Positions 47,889 to 57,353 of a stretch of 64,000 bases of DNA are shown piece by piece. Position 1 is the first letter of the stretch. Every line of letters begins with the position of its first letter. Source of the stretch: Saussurea involucrata (Eukaryota; Streptophyta; Magnoliopsida; Asterales; Asteraceae); NCBI GenBank assembly GCA_033807775.1, contig CM066317.1:16565370-16629369 (forward strand), written 5' to 3'. Below the pieces are notes generated by a model, which searched no databases, had not been told where the DNA came from, and worked only from the letters and a program-made list of their open reading frames with translations. A program made the translations under genes and the position numbers.

Positions 47889-49226
47889 ATGTCTTCTTCA
47901 TCAGTGAACTCGTCGGAATTTTATGAGTCGTCTTCGTCATCGTCGGACGGGGGAATTAATCTACCCGCGTATCGTCAAATGAATTACGATATTTTTTGTG
48001 GATTAATAACCAATGTTGTAGAAAGGCTTCTCGATCAAGATGAAGAACCAAGTTCGCCTCCAAGACGGAGACGAAGGGGACCGGATCAAGTTAGAGATCG
48101 TGAAGCTGCACACGACCGACTTGTTGCAGATTATTTTGCGGAAAACTGTAATTACAGTGACGAGTTGTTTAGGAGACGGTTCCGCATGAGCAGACGACTA
48201 TTCCTACGAATAGTGGAGGATCTTGAGCGAGAGTATAAATATTTTCAACAGGGCTGGGATGCTAGAGGCAAAAAAGGGTTATCTCCTTTGCAAAAGTGTA
48301 CCTCGGCAATTCGGCAAATGGCGTATGGGATATCCGCTGACGGCTTTGATGAGTACTTGAAGATGGCGGAGTCAACTGCACGTTTATGCATACAAAAGTT
48401 CAGCAAAGGTATCGTCAATCTTTACGGTAAGCGATACTTACGTAAACCTTCTTATGATGATATTCAACGTTTATACGCCGCACATGAAACTAGGCACGGG
48501 TTTCCCGGCATGGTAGGAAGCGTAGATTGTATGCATTGGGATTGGGACAACTGCCCAACTGCATGGCGCGGGCAGTACGTCAGAGGTGATCATGGTCGGC
48601 CGACTATTATGCTAGAGGCAGTGGCATCACAGGATCTTTGGATTTGGCATGCATACTTCGGGGTTGCCGGGTCCAACAACGACCTCAATGTGCTAAACCA
48701 GTCGCCGTTATTTAACGATGTACACAACGGGAAAGCACCGCAGTGCCCGTTTCAAGTAAACGGAGTACAATACAAACACGGCTACTATCTTGCAGATGGG
48801 ATATACCCTGAATGGGCTACCTTTGTGAAATCATTCAAAAGCCCTCCGGATCAAAGACGATTAAGGTTTAAAGCCGCGCAAGAAGCGGCAAGGAAGGATG
48901 TAGAACGTTGTTTTGGTGTGCTAAAACAACGCTGGCACATAATACAACACCCAACAAGATCGTGGCACCCGAATAAAATACAAAAAGTAATGTACGCTTG
49001 CATCATATTACACAATATGATATTGGAAGACGAAGGTAACGCGATTTGTCGTTTCGATGAAAACGCTAATCAAGTTGATGAGGAGGACGACGAAGAGATT
49101 AGCGACCAACAATATGACGCTAACGTGTTAGAAGTCCGAAACCGAGAAACGCATCATAACCTTCGGGGGGATTTAATCGAACACATTTTACGGCTTCCAA
49201 GACACAACAACCAAGGCAACGAGTAG
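47889..49226 (+). CDS. PIF/Harbinger DDE transposase, intact
   Basis: One uninterrupted exon of 445 residues from ATG 47889. The N-terminus is Ser-rich, then there is a basic patch (PPRRRRRGPDQ, about 57-66) that may act as a nuclear signal. A helix-turn-helix-like region (about 90-175, RFRMSRRLFLRIVEDLE) precedes the catalytic domain: D213 in GSVDCMHWDWDNCP, D303 in YLADGIYPEW and E339 in KDVERCFGVLKQRW, the DDE triad of the family. The C-terminus is acidic. In this family the transposase cuts and joins element ends and usually needs a Myb-like partner protein for DNA binding or nuclear import; that gene is on the next element. The length is normal and no damage is visible, so it may be active. 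Confidence 0.93.
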   Translation: MSSSSVNSSEFYESSSSSSDGGINLPAYRQMNYDIFCGLITNVVERLLDQDEEPSSPPRRRRRGPDQVRDREAAHDRLVADYFAENCNYSDELFRRRFRMSRRLFLRIVEDLEREYKYFQQGWDARGKKGLSPLQKCTSAIRQMAYGISADGFDEYLKMAESTARLCIQKFSKGIVNLYGKRYLRKPSYDDIQRLYAAHETRHGFPGMVGSVDCMHWDWDNCPTAWRGQYVRGDHGRPTIMLEAVASQDLWIWHAYFGVAGSNNDLNVLNQSPLFNDVHNGKAPQCPFQVNGVQYKHGYYLADGIYPEWATFVKSFKSPPDQRRLRFKAAQEAARKDVERCFGVLKQRWHIIQHPTRSWHPNKIQKVMYACIILHNMILEDEGNAICRFDENANQVDEEDDEEISDQQYDANVLEVRNRETHHNLRGDLIEHILRLPRHNNQGNE

Positions 49227-49527
49227 TTATCATTTTTTTATTTGAAATTTATGTATTTTTAATTTTTTTTATTTTTATTATGTAAGGTTAAAATATTAGT
49301 TTGATTTATAAATTATAATATTATATATTATTACAAATTACTTATAAAATATTAATTATTTAAATTAATGGTAACAAAAATAAAAATAAAAATAAATAAA
49401 AGATGGGATGGTGGTGTGGGATGGATGTGGGGGTTTGTGGGTTAGAATGAGTTGGAAGAGAAAAATGACGTTGCGCTGATGTGGCAGTAAAAAAGTGTGG
49501 GTTAGTAAGGGATGGATGCTGATAGTC

Positions 49528-49820
49528 TTAGAAACTCAATTTCAACATTAAATCTATATATTTTTTTTTATGAACTAGGTACATATGTTTGGAATATTTG
49601 TTTCAGTTTTTATAAGAAAATAAGGTTATGAATTTTGTAGAGTTAGTTCAACCAGCAATAAGATATGGATTTTTAGATATTTTTCATATGTTATTTGTTT
49701 TAGCCTTGTAAAGTTGCTCGAAATTTTCCTGACTATTTTTTAAGGTCTTTAAAATTAATGAAGAATTAAAAAAATTGAAATTTAATTATTTATGTTAATA
49801 TGGTTCTAATAACTTTATAA
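49528..49820. other. AT-rich spacer between the two Harbinger elements
   Basis: About 290 bp of AT-rich DNA including both target duplications. No feature is supported. Confidence 0.5.
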
Positions 49821-50059
49821 GGCCATCCGTACCCCAAGCGGGATGGCCCTCGGGGATGGTTGCGGGGATGCGGGGATGGGCTACGGAGGTTGCGGGGATG
49901 GCGGTAAGGGATGGAATCCGGGGATGGGATCCCGATCCATCCCGAAGGGTTTTAAAAAAAAAAATTTATTAATTTTTTTAAAATTCATGCCGTTGAACGG
50001 CTCTATTACTAAAAAAAAATTATTTTTCTCAATTTAATCTCACTATATATTTAACCCTC

Positions 50060-50212
50060 AACCTCTTATTTCTCACACCTCTCAACCTCTTATTTCTCAC
50101 ACCTCTCAACCTCTTATTTTTCACACCTCTCAAATTCTCTCAACCTCTTATTTCTCACACCTCTCAAACTCTCTCAAATTCTCTCAACCTCTTATTTTTC
50201 ACACCTCTCTCA
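50060..50212 (+). repeat. Tandem repeats in the leader of the Myb-like gene
   Basis: Units of 'aacctcttatttctcacacc' recur about six times between the TATATAT at 50044-50050 and the ATG at 50215. A weaker version of the same text lies in the leader of the transposase gene (47765-47880), which supports a common origin of the two elements. Confidence 0.65.
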
Positions 50213-50469
50213 TCATGAATTCAAACAGAACACCTACATCCCGTCGTAACCGACCGAATACACCACAATCGCAAGAAGATCAAGAGCTTGGTTTCCAAGC
50301 GTTTACACAACAAGGTTATCATCCGCAATTTTCGCAACAAATTCCGCCACAATGGTCGCAACAAAATCCGCCACAATATCCGCAACAATTTCCCCAACAA
50401 TTTCACCAACAATTTCACCAACAAATTCCTTACCAATTTACACGTCCCGGGTTGATTGAACAAGGTTTT

Positions 50470-51507
50470 TGTTAGTCCCAGATGGCTTAACAAGTATTGT
50501 AGAAGGGGGGGTTGAATACAATACACAAAAATTTCACAATTTTAATTCTTATATTTGAAAAACTTTCAAAAGAATTACACACAGAAAACTTAAGATTGTT
50601 GCGGAAAAGAACAGATAAACTATTCTAACAATCTTACACAAAGTATACAACAAAACAACTAAGAACACTAAGAGCAAAGCTATTGAGTTTTAAGGCTTAA
50701 AAGAAGGTTTCTTGCACTGAGAGAATTTCTTGAAAGCGTGAGAATTGCATGAAGAGCACTTCTCCTTTTATAGTGCCAAGGAGTGCCCAAGCATTAAATG
50801 CTTGGGACACTTGTCATCTTCACATATGCTGATAATGTTGACTTCAGGAGAACTGTGAAGTCCTTGTCACTTTTCACTAGGTGCAGACAGAGTAGCTTGA
50901 GCAGATAATAGGGACCTTAACTGAAAGTGGATAAAGAGACAAACTGTCACTTTTCTCTGTTGGAGGATATTGTCCCATAATAAATGATCTTCTGTTTTGA
51001 GCGTTTAGCACCGAAGTGGTTTCCACCGAGATTGAGAAATCTTCGGTGGAAAGAAGACTAGTCCACCGAAATTGCAAGCATGTTTCGGTGGTAAGAGGAC
51101 CACCGAAATTGCAAGCATGTTTCGGTGGTGAGAGGACCACCGAAATTGCAAGCATGTTTCGGTGGTGAGAGGACCACCGAAATTGCAAGCATGTTTCGGT
51201 GGTGAGAGAAGCACCGAAAGAGTCATCGGTGGAGGATGGGGCCACCGAATTTGTCCAAGCACTTCGGTGGAAGAAGGCCACCGAAATTGTCAAGGAATTT
51301 CGGTGGTGATGAATTGTTTGAAAGTTGCCGAGAGTCTTCTATTTTCCACAAGTAGATAGTCTTCAAGCTTGGTTTCGGTTGATCTTCGACTTCACCGAAC
51401 ATTTGATATCTTGTACAAGTCATTCAAAGAACTGAACTAAAATATTCTAAGTAGGAGTTTTAGGGAAAACATCGGTGAGTCAATTTCAAATCCTTGGTGA
51501 CCCAACA
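50470..51507 (-). repeat. 3' LTR of copia element B
   Basis: 1038 bp, TGTTAGTCCC to GACCCAACA on the plus strand. It includes a TATAAAAGG box on the minus strand near 50764-50774 and, at 51025-51310, an array of hairpins with arms CCACCGAAA and TTTCGGTGG (four near-exact 37-bp units plus diverged ones). Confidence 0.9.
51025..51310 (-). repeat. Hairpin array in the LTR (CCACCGAAA / TTTCGGTGG)
   Basis: Four tandem 37-bp units (about 51063-51210), each a 9-bp arm CCACCGAAA, a 10-11-nt loop TTGCAAGCATG and the complementary arm TTTCGGTGG. Four more diverged inverted pairs flank them. The same array is in the other LTR (60660-60950). Confidence 0.85.
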
Positions 51508-51803
51508 ATCTCCCCCTATTTGAATTTGAGCTCCTTATCTTAGAATATTCAAGAGTAAATAAAAGTAAGTGTGTTTTTGACCCTTTTTACTCTTTTGGGT
51601 TCTTTTCACATAGACCATTCTTTTTGTTCTTTTTGATCTTTTTCTTTTGTATGTGTATGTATACTATGTACAGTATTTACAGTTAACGAAAGATAAAGTA
51701 TGTACAGAAATAAAATTCAAATAGAGATACTTGTATTAAGATAAGTTCTCGTATAATTTACAAAATGAGAAACTAACTTTTACAAGTACCAAATGGAAAG
51801 AAC

Positions 51804-53513
51804 TTACTTCTTTGAGGTTTTGCGGCGCTTGATTTCATCCAGTAAGTTTCTATAGAACGGTTGAGCTTCGGGGATGTTCGGAAAGAGGTTGTGAATGCCT
51901 TCCAGAAATATAGTGTCGGCGATGGATATCTGGGCAAATCTGAAGAATGCCCGACGACCGAGACCGTCGTTAAAGAACAATCCTGGTATTGGTGAGAGGC
52001 TTAAGGTTGTGGTAGGATAGGGAACATAAGTGGGAATGGTAAGGTTAAGATTGTTTACATTCGGGATTTTACCTTCTCTTGCCATTTCCTTGAAGACTGA
52101 GTCAGGAGGATTTTTGACTATGGGGAGGATGATCTTCTCTTTCAGAGACAGCAGTTTGGCTCTTTCTTCGGTGGAGAGGATGATGTTATGTTTTCTTTTG
52201 ATCTCCTTCATCTTATTCATTAGACCATCAATGTATTTGACAAAGATGTCTTTCTTTGGATTTGGACTCCTGACAAGGTGTTGAGTGATTTCATACCATT
52301 CCGAGAGACCGAAGAGTTGGAGATGGCTTTCTTTCACACTCTTCATAGAACCATCTTCCCAGTTAATAATCAATCTGATGTCTTGAGGGTTTGCCTTGGA
52401 GGTGGCAATCTTTACTGAAGAAATTTGTGACCTATAGCTTCGGTGGTGCATGGTCCTTTTGTACCGACTAATTTCTTCATTCTTTTGTTGTTCCAAGGCA
52501 CTGAGCACCGATTTCTGTGTTTGGATGGCATCGGTGGACTTGACTTTTGTAGCTTCTTCTGCGGCAGCTTTGAGAGACAGATCTCTGGATTTGTCTAAGT
52601 CGATTTGAGCTATTCTTGCTTCCTCAATTTCTTGAGCAGAGAGGCCAAGTTCGGTGGTGATAGGTTGAGAAGCAGGCTTGAGTTTGAGAGTTTCAGCGTC
52701 CTTCGGTCGAGCCCCATATCTTGCCAGATCCTTTTTCTTCTTTGCTTCTCTGGCCAATTCTTCGGCCGAAAGAGTTCTTTTTCCTTTGTCTTCGGGAGTT
52801 TTGCTGGACTGCTCCCCCTCAACTGACGCATTAAGGTCAAGAGCTTCGGTGGAGCCAGTATGGGTCGGTGAGAGTGAGACATGTTTCGGTGGAGAAGAGG
52901 GTTTCGGTGGAGAGGTAGAGAGTTTCGGTGGTGAGGATTTCGGTGGAGAGGTAGATTTCGGTGGAGAGGAGGATTTCGGTGAAGAGGGTTTCGGTGGAGG
53001 CTGGTTACTGGAAAGTTTCTTGATGGATGGAAGTTTCGGTGGAGCCGTGGTTTTCTCCCCCTCAGGAACAGCCGGTAACTTGAAACCCAACTCATAGAAG
53101 GCCTTATCAAACTTGGAGTGTAGGAAGGCCAGACTCGTTTCGGTGGTATGGGGAACCAAGGCAAAGTCACCGAGATCCATTTCCCACTGGGAACGTTCAG
53201 GACTGGGTGAGTCGGTGGAAGGTTTGGAGAGGGACTCCACTGTGGTAGAAAGGGTAGATAATTTTTCTTGAATGGGGCGTAGGGCTTCGGTGATGGCATC
53301 AAGAAGAAGATGCGGTAGCTGGGACTCGAGGTTAGAAATGCGGGAATTGGCTTGGGAGATTAAGGTGATGGTAGATTTAAGAAAGGTAGAGGTGCGGTCG
53401 ATGTGCGGGGAAGTTTGGCCACCGATTTCGGGAAACTGGAAGAGGAGTCGGTGGGGGTCAGGTTCGGGAATGGGAATACGGAGGTAAGGCATCAAGTCGT
53501 CGGTGTGTAACAT
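51804..53513 (-). pseudogene. Env-like ORF3, C-terminal half (copia element B)
   Basis: 569 residues open on the minus strand, one frame away from the N-terminal half. It has a helical segment (near residues 45-100), a Pro/Ser/Lys repeat section (SSPPKSTSPPKSSPPK, about 190-225), a charged coiled coil (ELAREAKKKKDLARYG, then SALEQQKNEEISRY), and a conserved end (IINWEDGSMKS; LFFNDGLGRRAFFRFAQIS; EIKRRKTSKK) also seen in copia element A. The frame break with the upstream half falls in a 17-bp tandem repeat (about 53516-53552) of C-rich sequence. It lies between the purine tract and the N-terminal half. Whether the two halves are joined by frameshifting or simply broken cannot be told. Confidence 0.7.
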
Positions 53514-55068
53514 TCGGGGGGAGTAGGTGATCGGGGGGAGTAGGTGATCGGGGGGGTGATTGGTGTGAAGACGAGGGAGACTCGGTGTGATGTTCTTCGG
53601 TGGACGGGATGGTTTGGGGAGAACCAGTGTCCGCTAAAAGAAAATCGAAAAAATCAAAGGGTGGAATTGGGGGGGAACCCTTAGAGGGTTGTGCAATGTC
53701 TTCGATCGAAAACTGATCGGGTGTAAAGCTGTGTAGTGTGAAGTCAGAACCCTCGAGCGGAGAGATCTCGAGGTCATCTCCACCACCCAAAGAGTCGAGT
53801 GGGGAGGTATGTGGGGGGTCCTCCTGAAATGTAACTGAGGCCTTTCGAGAGGCAACAGAGGAGACGGTGGGGTGTGTAGCAGGTACCCTTGGCCCGGAGG
53901 GATGAAGTTCAACAACCGGCGATTTTGGAGAATCGACGGTTGGATGAGTCGGTTGGGCCGATGGTTTCCGAGACCTCTTTGGAAGAGATCCCGAAGGGGA
54001 AGGTGAGTGCCTCCGCTTGTGAGAAGGGGTGTGAACCGGGGAAGTCTCCGAGGGATCTCTCGGTGACGTGGTTCGAGAAGCGGGAGCGGAGGTGTCGGTG
54101 GCCTTTTGTCGTTTCTTTTGAGTGCCACCCGACGTCACTCGGGAACGGGGAGAAGGGACCACAACATTTGGAGTGACCTCGGGAATTTCCAGGTGGCGAA
54201 ACCCGGGAATTTCCGCATCACCCCAATGAAGTTCGGGAGATAGGGCGAAGGAAATCATACCTGGGCGTAATGGGCGATCGGTGGCGAGCGGCTTGACGTT
54301 GAGGGTTTTGGTGCCCACAACGGGAGATGACCATTCATAACAGAACCGGGGCGAGGAAGAGCGGCGATCGGTTTCCAAAGCTTTGGAAAGCTTGTGTTGT
54401 AAGATCATGGAGATGAAGCGGGGAAAAGCAACGTAACACTTCTTGGGAGTTTTGATGACCTCGACAAGCTCTGAGAAGAAATATTGGGCGAAATCCACTT
54501 TCCTTTGGAAAATGAGGGCATGAGCGAGTTTGTTGACGTGTGAAGGCGATTGATCATGCCCACTTGTTTTGCGTGAGAGGGAATGGATAACGTGGGCAAA
54601 GAAGAAATTCCAAATGCCTCCCATTTTGCTGCGAAGAAGAGTACCGGGGCCTTTGGAGCTTTTGGAGGAGTCGTCGAGTACATAACCGGTGGTAAGAACA
54701 ATGTCTTCATGTATAGTGTCCAAATACATGTCTTCATAGTCGGAAAAGGCGTCGATCTTGAGAGCGAGACGAACATCATCGACCCCAAACGTGAGGTCGT
54801 GATCACCTTCGGCATTGGTGAAGATGGAGGCGTGAATGGCCTCATTGGAGGGATCGTACACGGAGGTGAGCCAGAACTGTCCAATGAGCATTTTGCTCAT
54901 ATTGGGGTTGCATGTGAAGGCATGAAGAAGAGGAGAGCGAGACAGAAATTTAGCAACAGTAGAGAACTCGGGATGAGCGGGATCGGATTCGAGGCGGGCA
55001 ACGTGATTGCACTGGTTGAAGCGGAGGTCTTCAAAACGTGTAGGAATTGGATATCGTGAGGATGCCAT
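53458..55068 (-). CDS. Env-like ORF3, N-terminal half (copia element B)
   Basis: 536 residues from ATG 55068 on the minus strand. Residues about 35-205 form a compact domain (CNPNMSKMLIGQFWL; TFGVDDVRLALKIDAF; GGIWNFFFAHVIHSLS; KCYVAFPRFISMILQH) shared with copia element A and, in my reading, with ORFs found downstream of pol in many SIRE-type elements. The rest is Pro/Ser/Arg-rich and disordered. No signal peptide or transmembrane helix is evident, so 'env-like' is a label only. A TATATATA at 55153-55159 (minus) with a CT-rich leader lies 85-90 bp upstream, like a promoter of its own. The C-terminal continuation is in another frame (51804-53513). Confidence 0.7.
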   Translation of the reverse strand: MASSRYPIPTRFEDLRFNQCNHVARLESDPAHPEFSTVAKFLSRSPLLHAFTCNPNMSKMLIGQFWLTSVYDPSNEAIHASIFTNAEGDHDLTFGVDDVRLALKIDAFSDYEDMYLDTIHEDIVLTTGYVLDDSSKSSKGPGTLLRSKMGGIWNFFFAHVIHSLSRKTSGHDQSPSHVNKLAHALIFQRKVDFAQYFFSELVEVIKTPKKCYVAFPRFISMILQHKLSKALETDRRSSSPRFCYEWSSPVVGTKTLNVKPLATDRPLRPGMISFALSPELHWGDAEIPGFRHLEIPEVTPNVVVPSPRSRVTSGGTQKKRQKATDTSAPASRTTSPRDPSETSPVHTPSHKRRHSPSPSGSLPKRSRKPSAQPTHPTVDSPKSPVVELHPSGPRVPATHPTVSSVASRKASVTFQEDPPHTSPLDSLGGGDDLEISPLEGSDFTLHSFTPDQFSIEDIAQPSKGSPPIPPFDFFDFLLADTGSPQTIPSTEEHHTESPSSSHQSPPRSPTPPDHLLPPNVTHRRLDALPPYSHSRT

Positions 55069-55152
55069 GAGAGAGATATGTTTGAAAGAGAAGAGATAGT
55101 TGCAGGTTTGAATGGTGAGAAAGGAGTGGGAAGGAAGTAAAGGGAGGTATGT

Positions 55153-55159
55153 ATATATA
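55153..55159 (-). promoter_or_regulatory. Internal TATA box before the env-like ORF
   Basis: CTATATATAC on the minus strand followed by about 85 bp of pyrimidine-rich leader and the ATG at 55068. The layout is that of a plant RNA polymerase II promoter inside the retroelement. Confidence 0.45.
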
Positions 55160-55299
55160 GGGAAAGGATAAGATACCGTGATGATGATTTTGTATGGGGA
55201 GAGGGGACATGCGGCTCATGAGGTGAAAAGGTTATTGGGAATCGGGACACGGAACGGCGGATAGGCGAAGGGTCTGACACAACTGCAATTGAGTGGTCA

Positions 55300-55796
55300 C
55301 AAGTGGGCTTTGGGAACCGTGTGGATCGGTGTAGGCTCGGTGATGCTTCGGTGGAGGATTCGGTGTTCGTTCGGGAGACGATCGGTGGAAGGTCGGTGGA
55401 AATGGGACATCGGTGGTAGAATGGTTTCACCGATTTGGATGAGGTCCACCGAAATGGGACTTCGGTGGTAGAATGGATTCATCAACTTTGGAAAGTACCA
55501 CCGAAATGGGACTTTGGTGGTGGAAGGTTTTCACCGATTGGAGACGACCACCGAAATGAGACTTCGGTGGTGGACAAGTTTCACCGATTTTGAAAATTTC
55601 CACCGAAATGGGCTTCGGTGGTAGACATGCATCACCGATACTGGAGATTATCACCGAAATTGGACTTCGGTGTTGGAAAAGAGAGATAGAAATGAATTAA
55701 CACATAGATTTGTCCACCGATGAGAGATCGGTGGAGAGAGAGAAGTAGATAAGAAGGTGTCCACCGATGTGAGATCGGTGGAGCATGAACACATGT
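55300..55796 (-). repeat. Tandem CACCGA/TCGGTG hairpin repeats between pol and env-like ORF
   Basis: About five diverged units of about 57 bp (55430-55680) keyed by CCACCGAAATGGGACTTCGGTGG, followed by two CCACCGATGAGAGATCGGTGG-type units (55717-55785). The motif is the same as in the LTR arrays and in the Pro/Ser repeat of the env-like ORF, so one short palindrome is spread through the whole element. Confidence 0.75.
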
Positions 55797-57353
55797 TTAT
55801 TCTTGGAGATTGCACATCCCAAGTTCACTGATGAGAAAGTTGAACCTGGTTTCATCAAGAGGTTTGGTGAAAATATCAGCAAGCTGCAAATCGGTGGGAA
55901 TGAAGTGCAGTTCAATGTCACCTTTGGAAATGTGGTCCCTGATGAAATGATACCTGATATCGATGTGTTTAGATCTAGAGTGAAGAACATGATTATTTGC
56001 TATAGCTATAGCACTGGAATTATCACACAGAATTGGAACTTTAGAAAAGAATTGATTATAGTCCCTTAGTTGGTTTCTCATCCAAAGAATCTGAGCACAG
56101 CAGCTCCCAGCAGCTACATATTCAGCCTCAGCAGTAGAGGTTGATACAGAGTTTTGTTTCTTGCTGGACCAACTTACCAATTTTCCCCCAAGGAGCTGAC
56201 AGCTTCCTGTAGTACTCTTTCTATCAATCTGGGAACCTGCATAGTCTGAATCTGAATAACCAATTAGTTCAAAACCCGAGTCTTTGGGATACCAAAGACC
56301 CAAGTGCAGTGTGCCCTTAAGATACCGAAAAATTCGTTTTACAGCCTTTAAATGTGATACTTTAGGATTGGCCTGATAACGAGCACATAGACAGGTAGCA
56401 AACATTATATCCGGTCTGCTAGCAGTTAGGTAAAGAAGAGAGCCTATCATACCTCGGTAAAGAGTAACATCCACAGATTCACCTTTTAGATCAGCACACA
56501 GTTTCAAGGGAGGTGCCATGGGAGTTTTCATAGGAGAGCTATCTAGAAAGTTAAATTTCTTCAGAAGGTCACGAATATATTTGCTTTGATTTATAAAAAT
56601 CCCTTCTGAAGATTGTTTGACTTGAAGGCCCAAGAAAAATGTGAGCTCTCCCATCATGCTCATCTCATATTCACTCATCATGAGAGAAGCAAACTCATCA
56701 CATAGGCATTCATCAGTGGCACCAAAGATGATGTCATCAACATAGATTTGAACAAGAATGATATTACATGAGGTTTCTTTGATGAAGAGAGTATTGTCAA
56801 TTTTACCTCTGGAATATCCATGCTTGAGAAGAAAGTTGGCAAGAGTGTCATACCAAGCACGTGGAGCTTGCTTGAGACCATACAATGCTTTATCAAGCCT
56901 GTACACATAGTCTGGATGAGCTGGGTCTTCAAAGCCAGGAGGTTGTTTCACATAGACTTCCTCTGCAAGTTCCCCATTGAGAAAGGCACTTTTAACATCC
57001 ATTTGAAAGACCCTAAAATTTCGGTAGGCAGCATGAGCCAGAAAGATCCTTATAGCTTCAAGTCTTGCAACAGGGGCAAATGTTTCATCATAGTCAATGC
57101 CTTCTTCCTGTCTGTATCCTTAAGCTACTAATCGGGCCTTGTTTCTGATAACAGTACCATCTTCATCCATTTTGTTCCTGAATACCCACTTGGTTCCAAT
57201 GATTGTCTTGTTTCTGGGTTTGGGAACCAATCTCCAAACTTTATTCCTCTGGAACTGAGAAAGTTCTTCTTGCATGGCAGTGATCCAACAAGGATCTGAT
57301 AGAGCTTCATCCACTTTCTTGGGTTCAGAGAGAGAGAGGTCCTTTTGTACCAA
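55797..57353 (-). pseudogene. Reverse transcriptase-RNase H of copia element B, one nonsense codon
   Basis: Read on the minus strand: the RT start CWITAMQEELSQFQRN and WVFRNKMDEDG, then a TAA at 57120-57122 where copia RTs normally have Gln (a C-to-T change would explain it), then the catalytic part VKSAFLNGEL, YGLKQAPRAWY and the YVDD box (IYVDDIIFGA). RNase H follows, with SDSDYAGSQIDRKSTTG and STAEAEYVA, ending CNLQE at 55797. Upstream protease and integrase are absent; the sequence joins at about 57338 to a copy of env-like sequence. Apart from the stop and the missing N-terminal polyprotein the domain is intact, as expected for a young copy. Confidence 0.9.

Larger units (their letters stand above)
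47540..49527 (+). mobile_element. PIF/Harbinger element 1 (transposase only)
   Basis: 1988 bp with short inverted ends (GACTATGCGCATC on the left and GATGCTGATAGTC on the right) and target duplication TTA on both sides (47537-47539 and 49528-49530), the hallmark of PIF/Harbinger. The subterminal regions are rich in GGGATGG/GGTTGG words. It holds one complete transposase gene and no Myb-like gene. Confidence 0.8.

Noticed and set aside
51025..51310. Regular 37-bp repeats with inverted arms that look CRISPR-like
   Set aside because: They lie in both LTRs of a plant retroelement, have identical 'spacers', and no cas genes are present.
52610..53302. 230-residue open frame overlapping the env-like ORF (and its twin at 57496-58056)
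   Set aside because: Shadow frame of the Pro/Ser/Lys repeats; the repeated 'HRNP' pattern is the same DNA repeat in another frame.
54405..55059. Open frames of about 160 residues on both strands inside the env-like ORF
   Set aside because: Overlap the better supported minus-strand frame 53458-55068, which is shared with copia element A.
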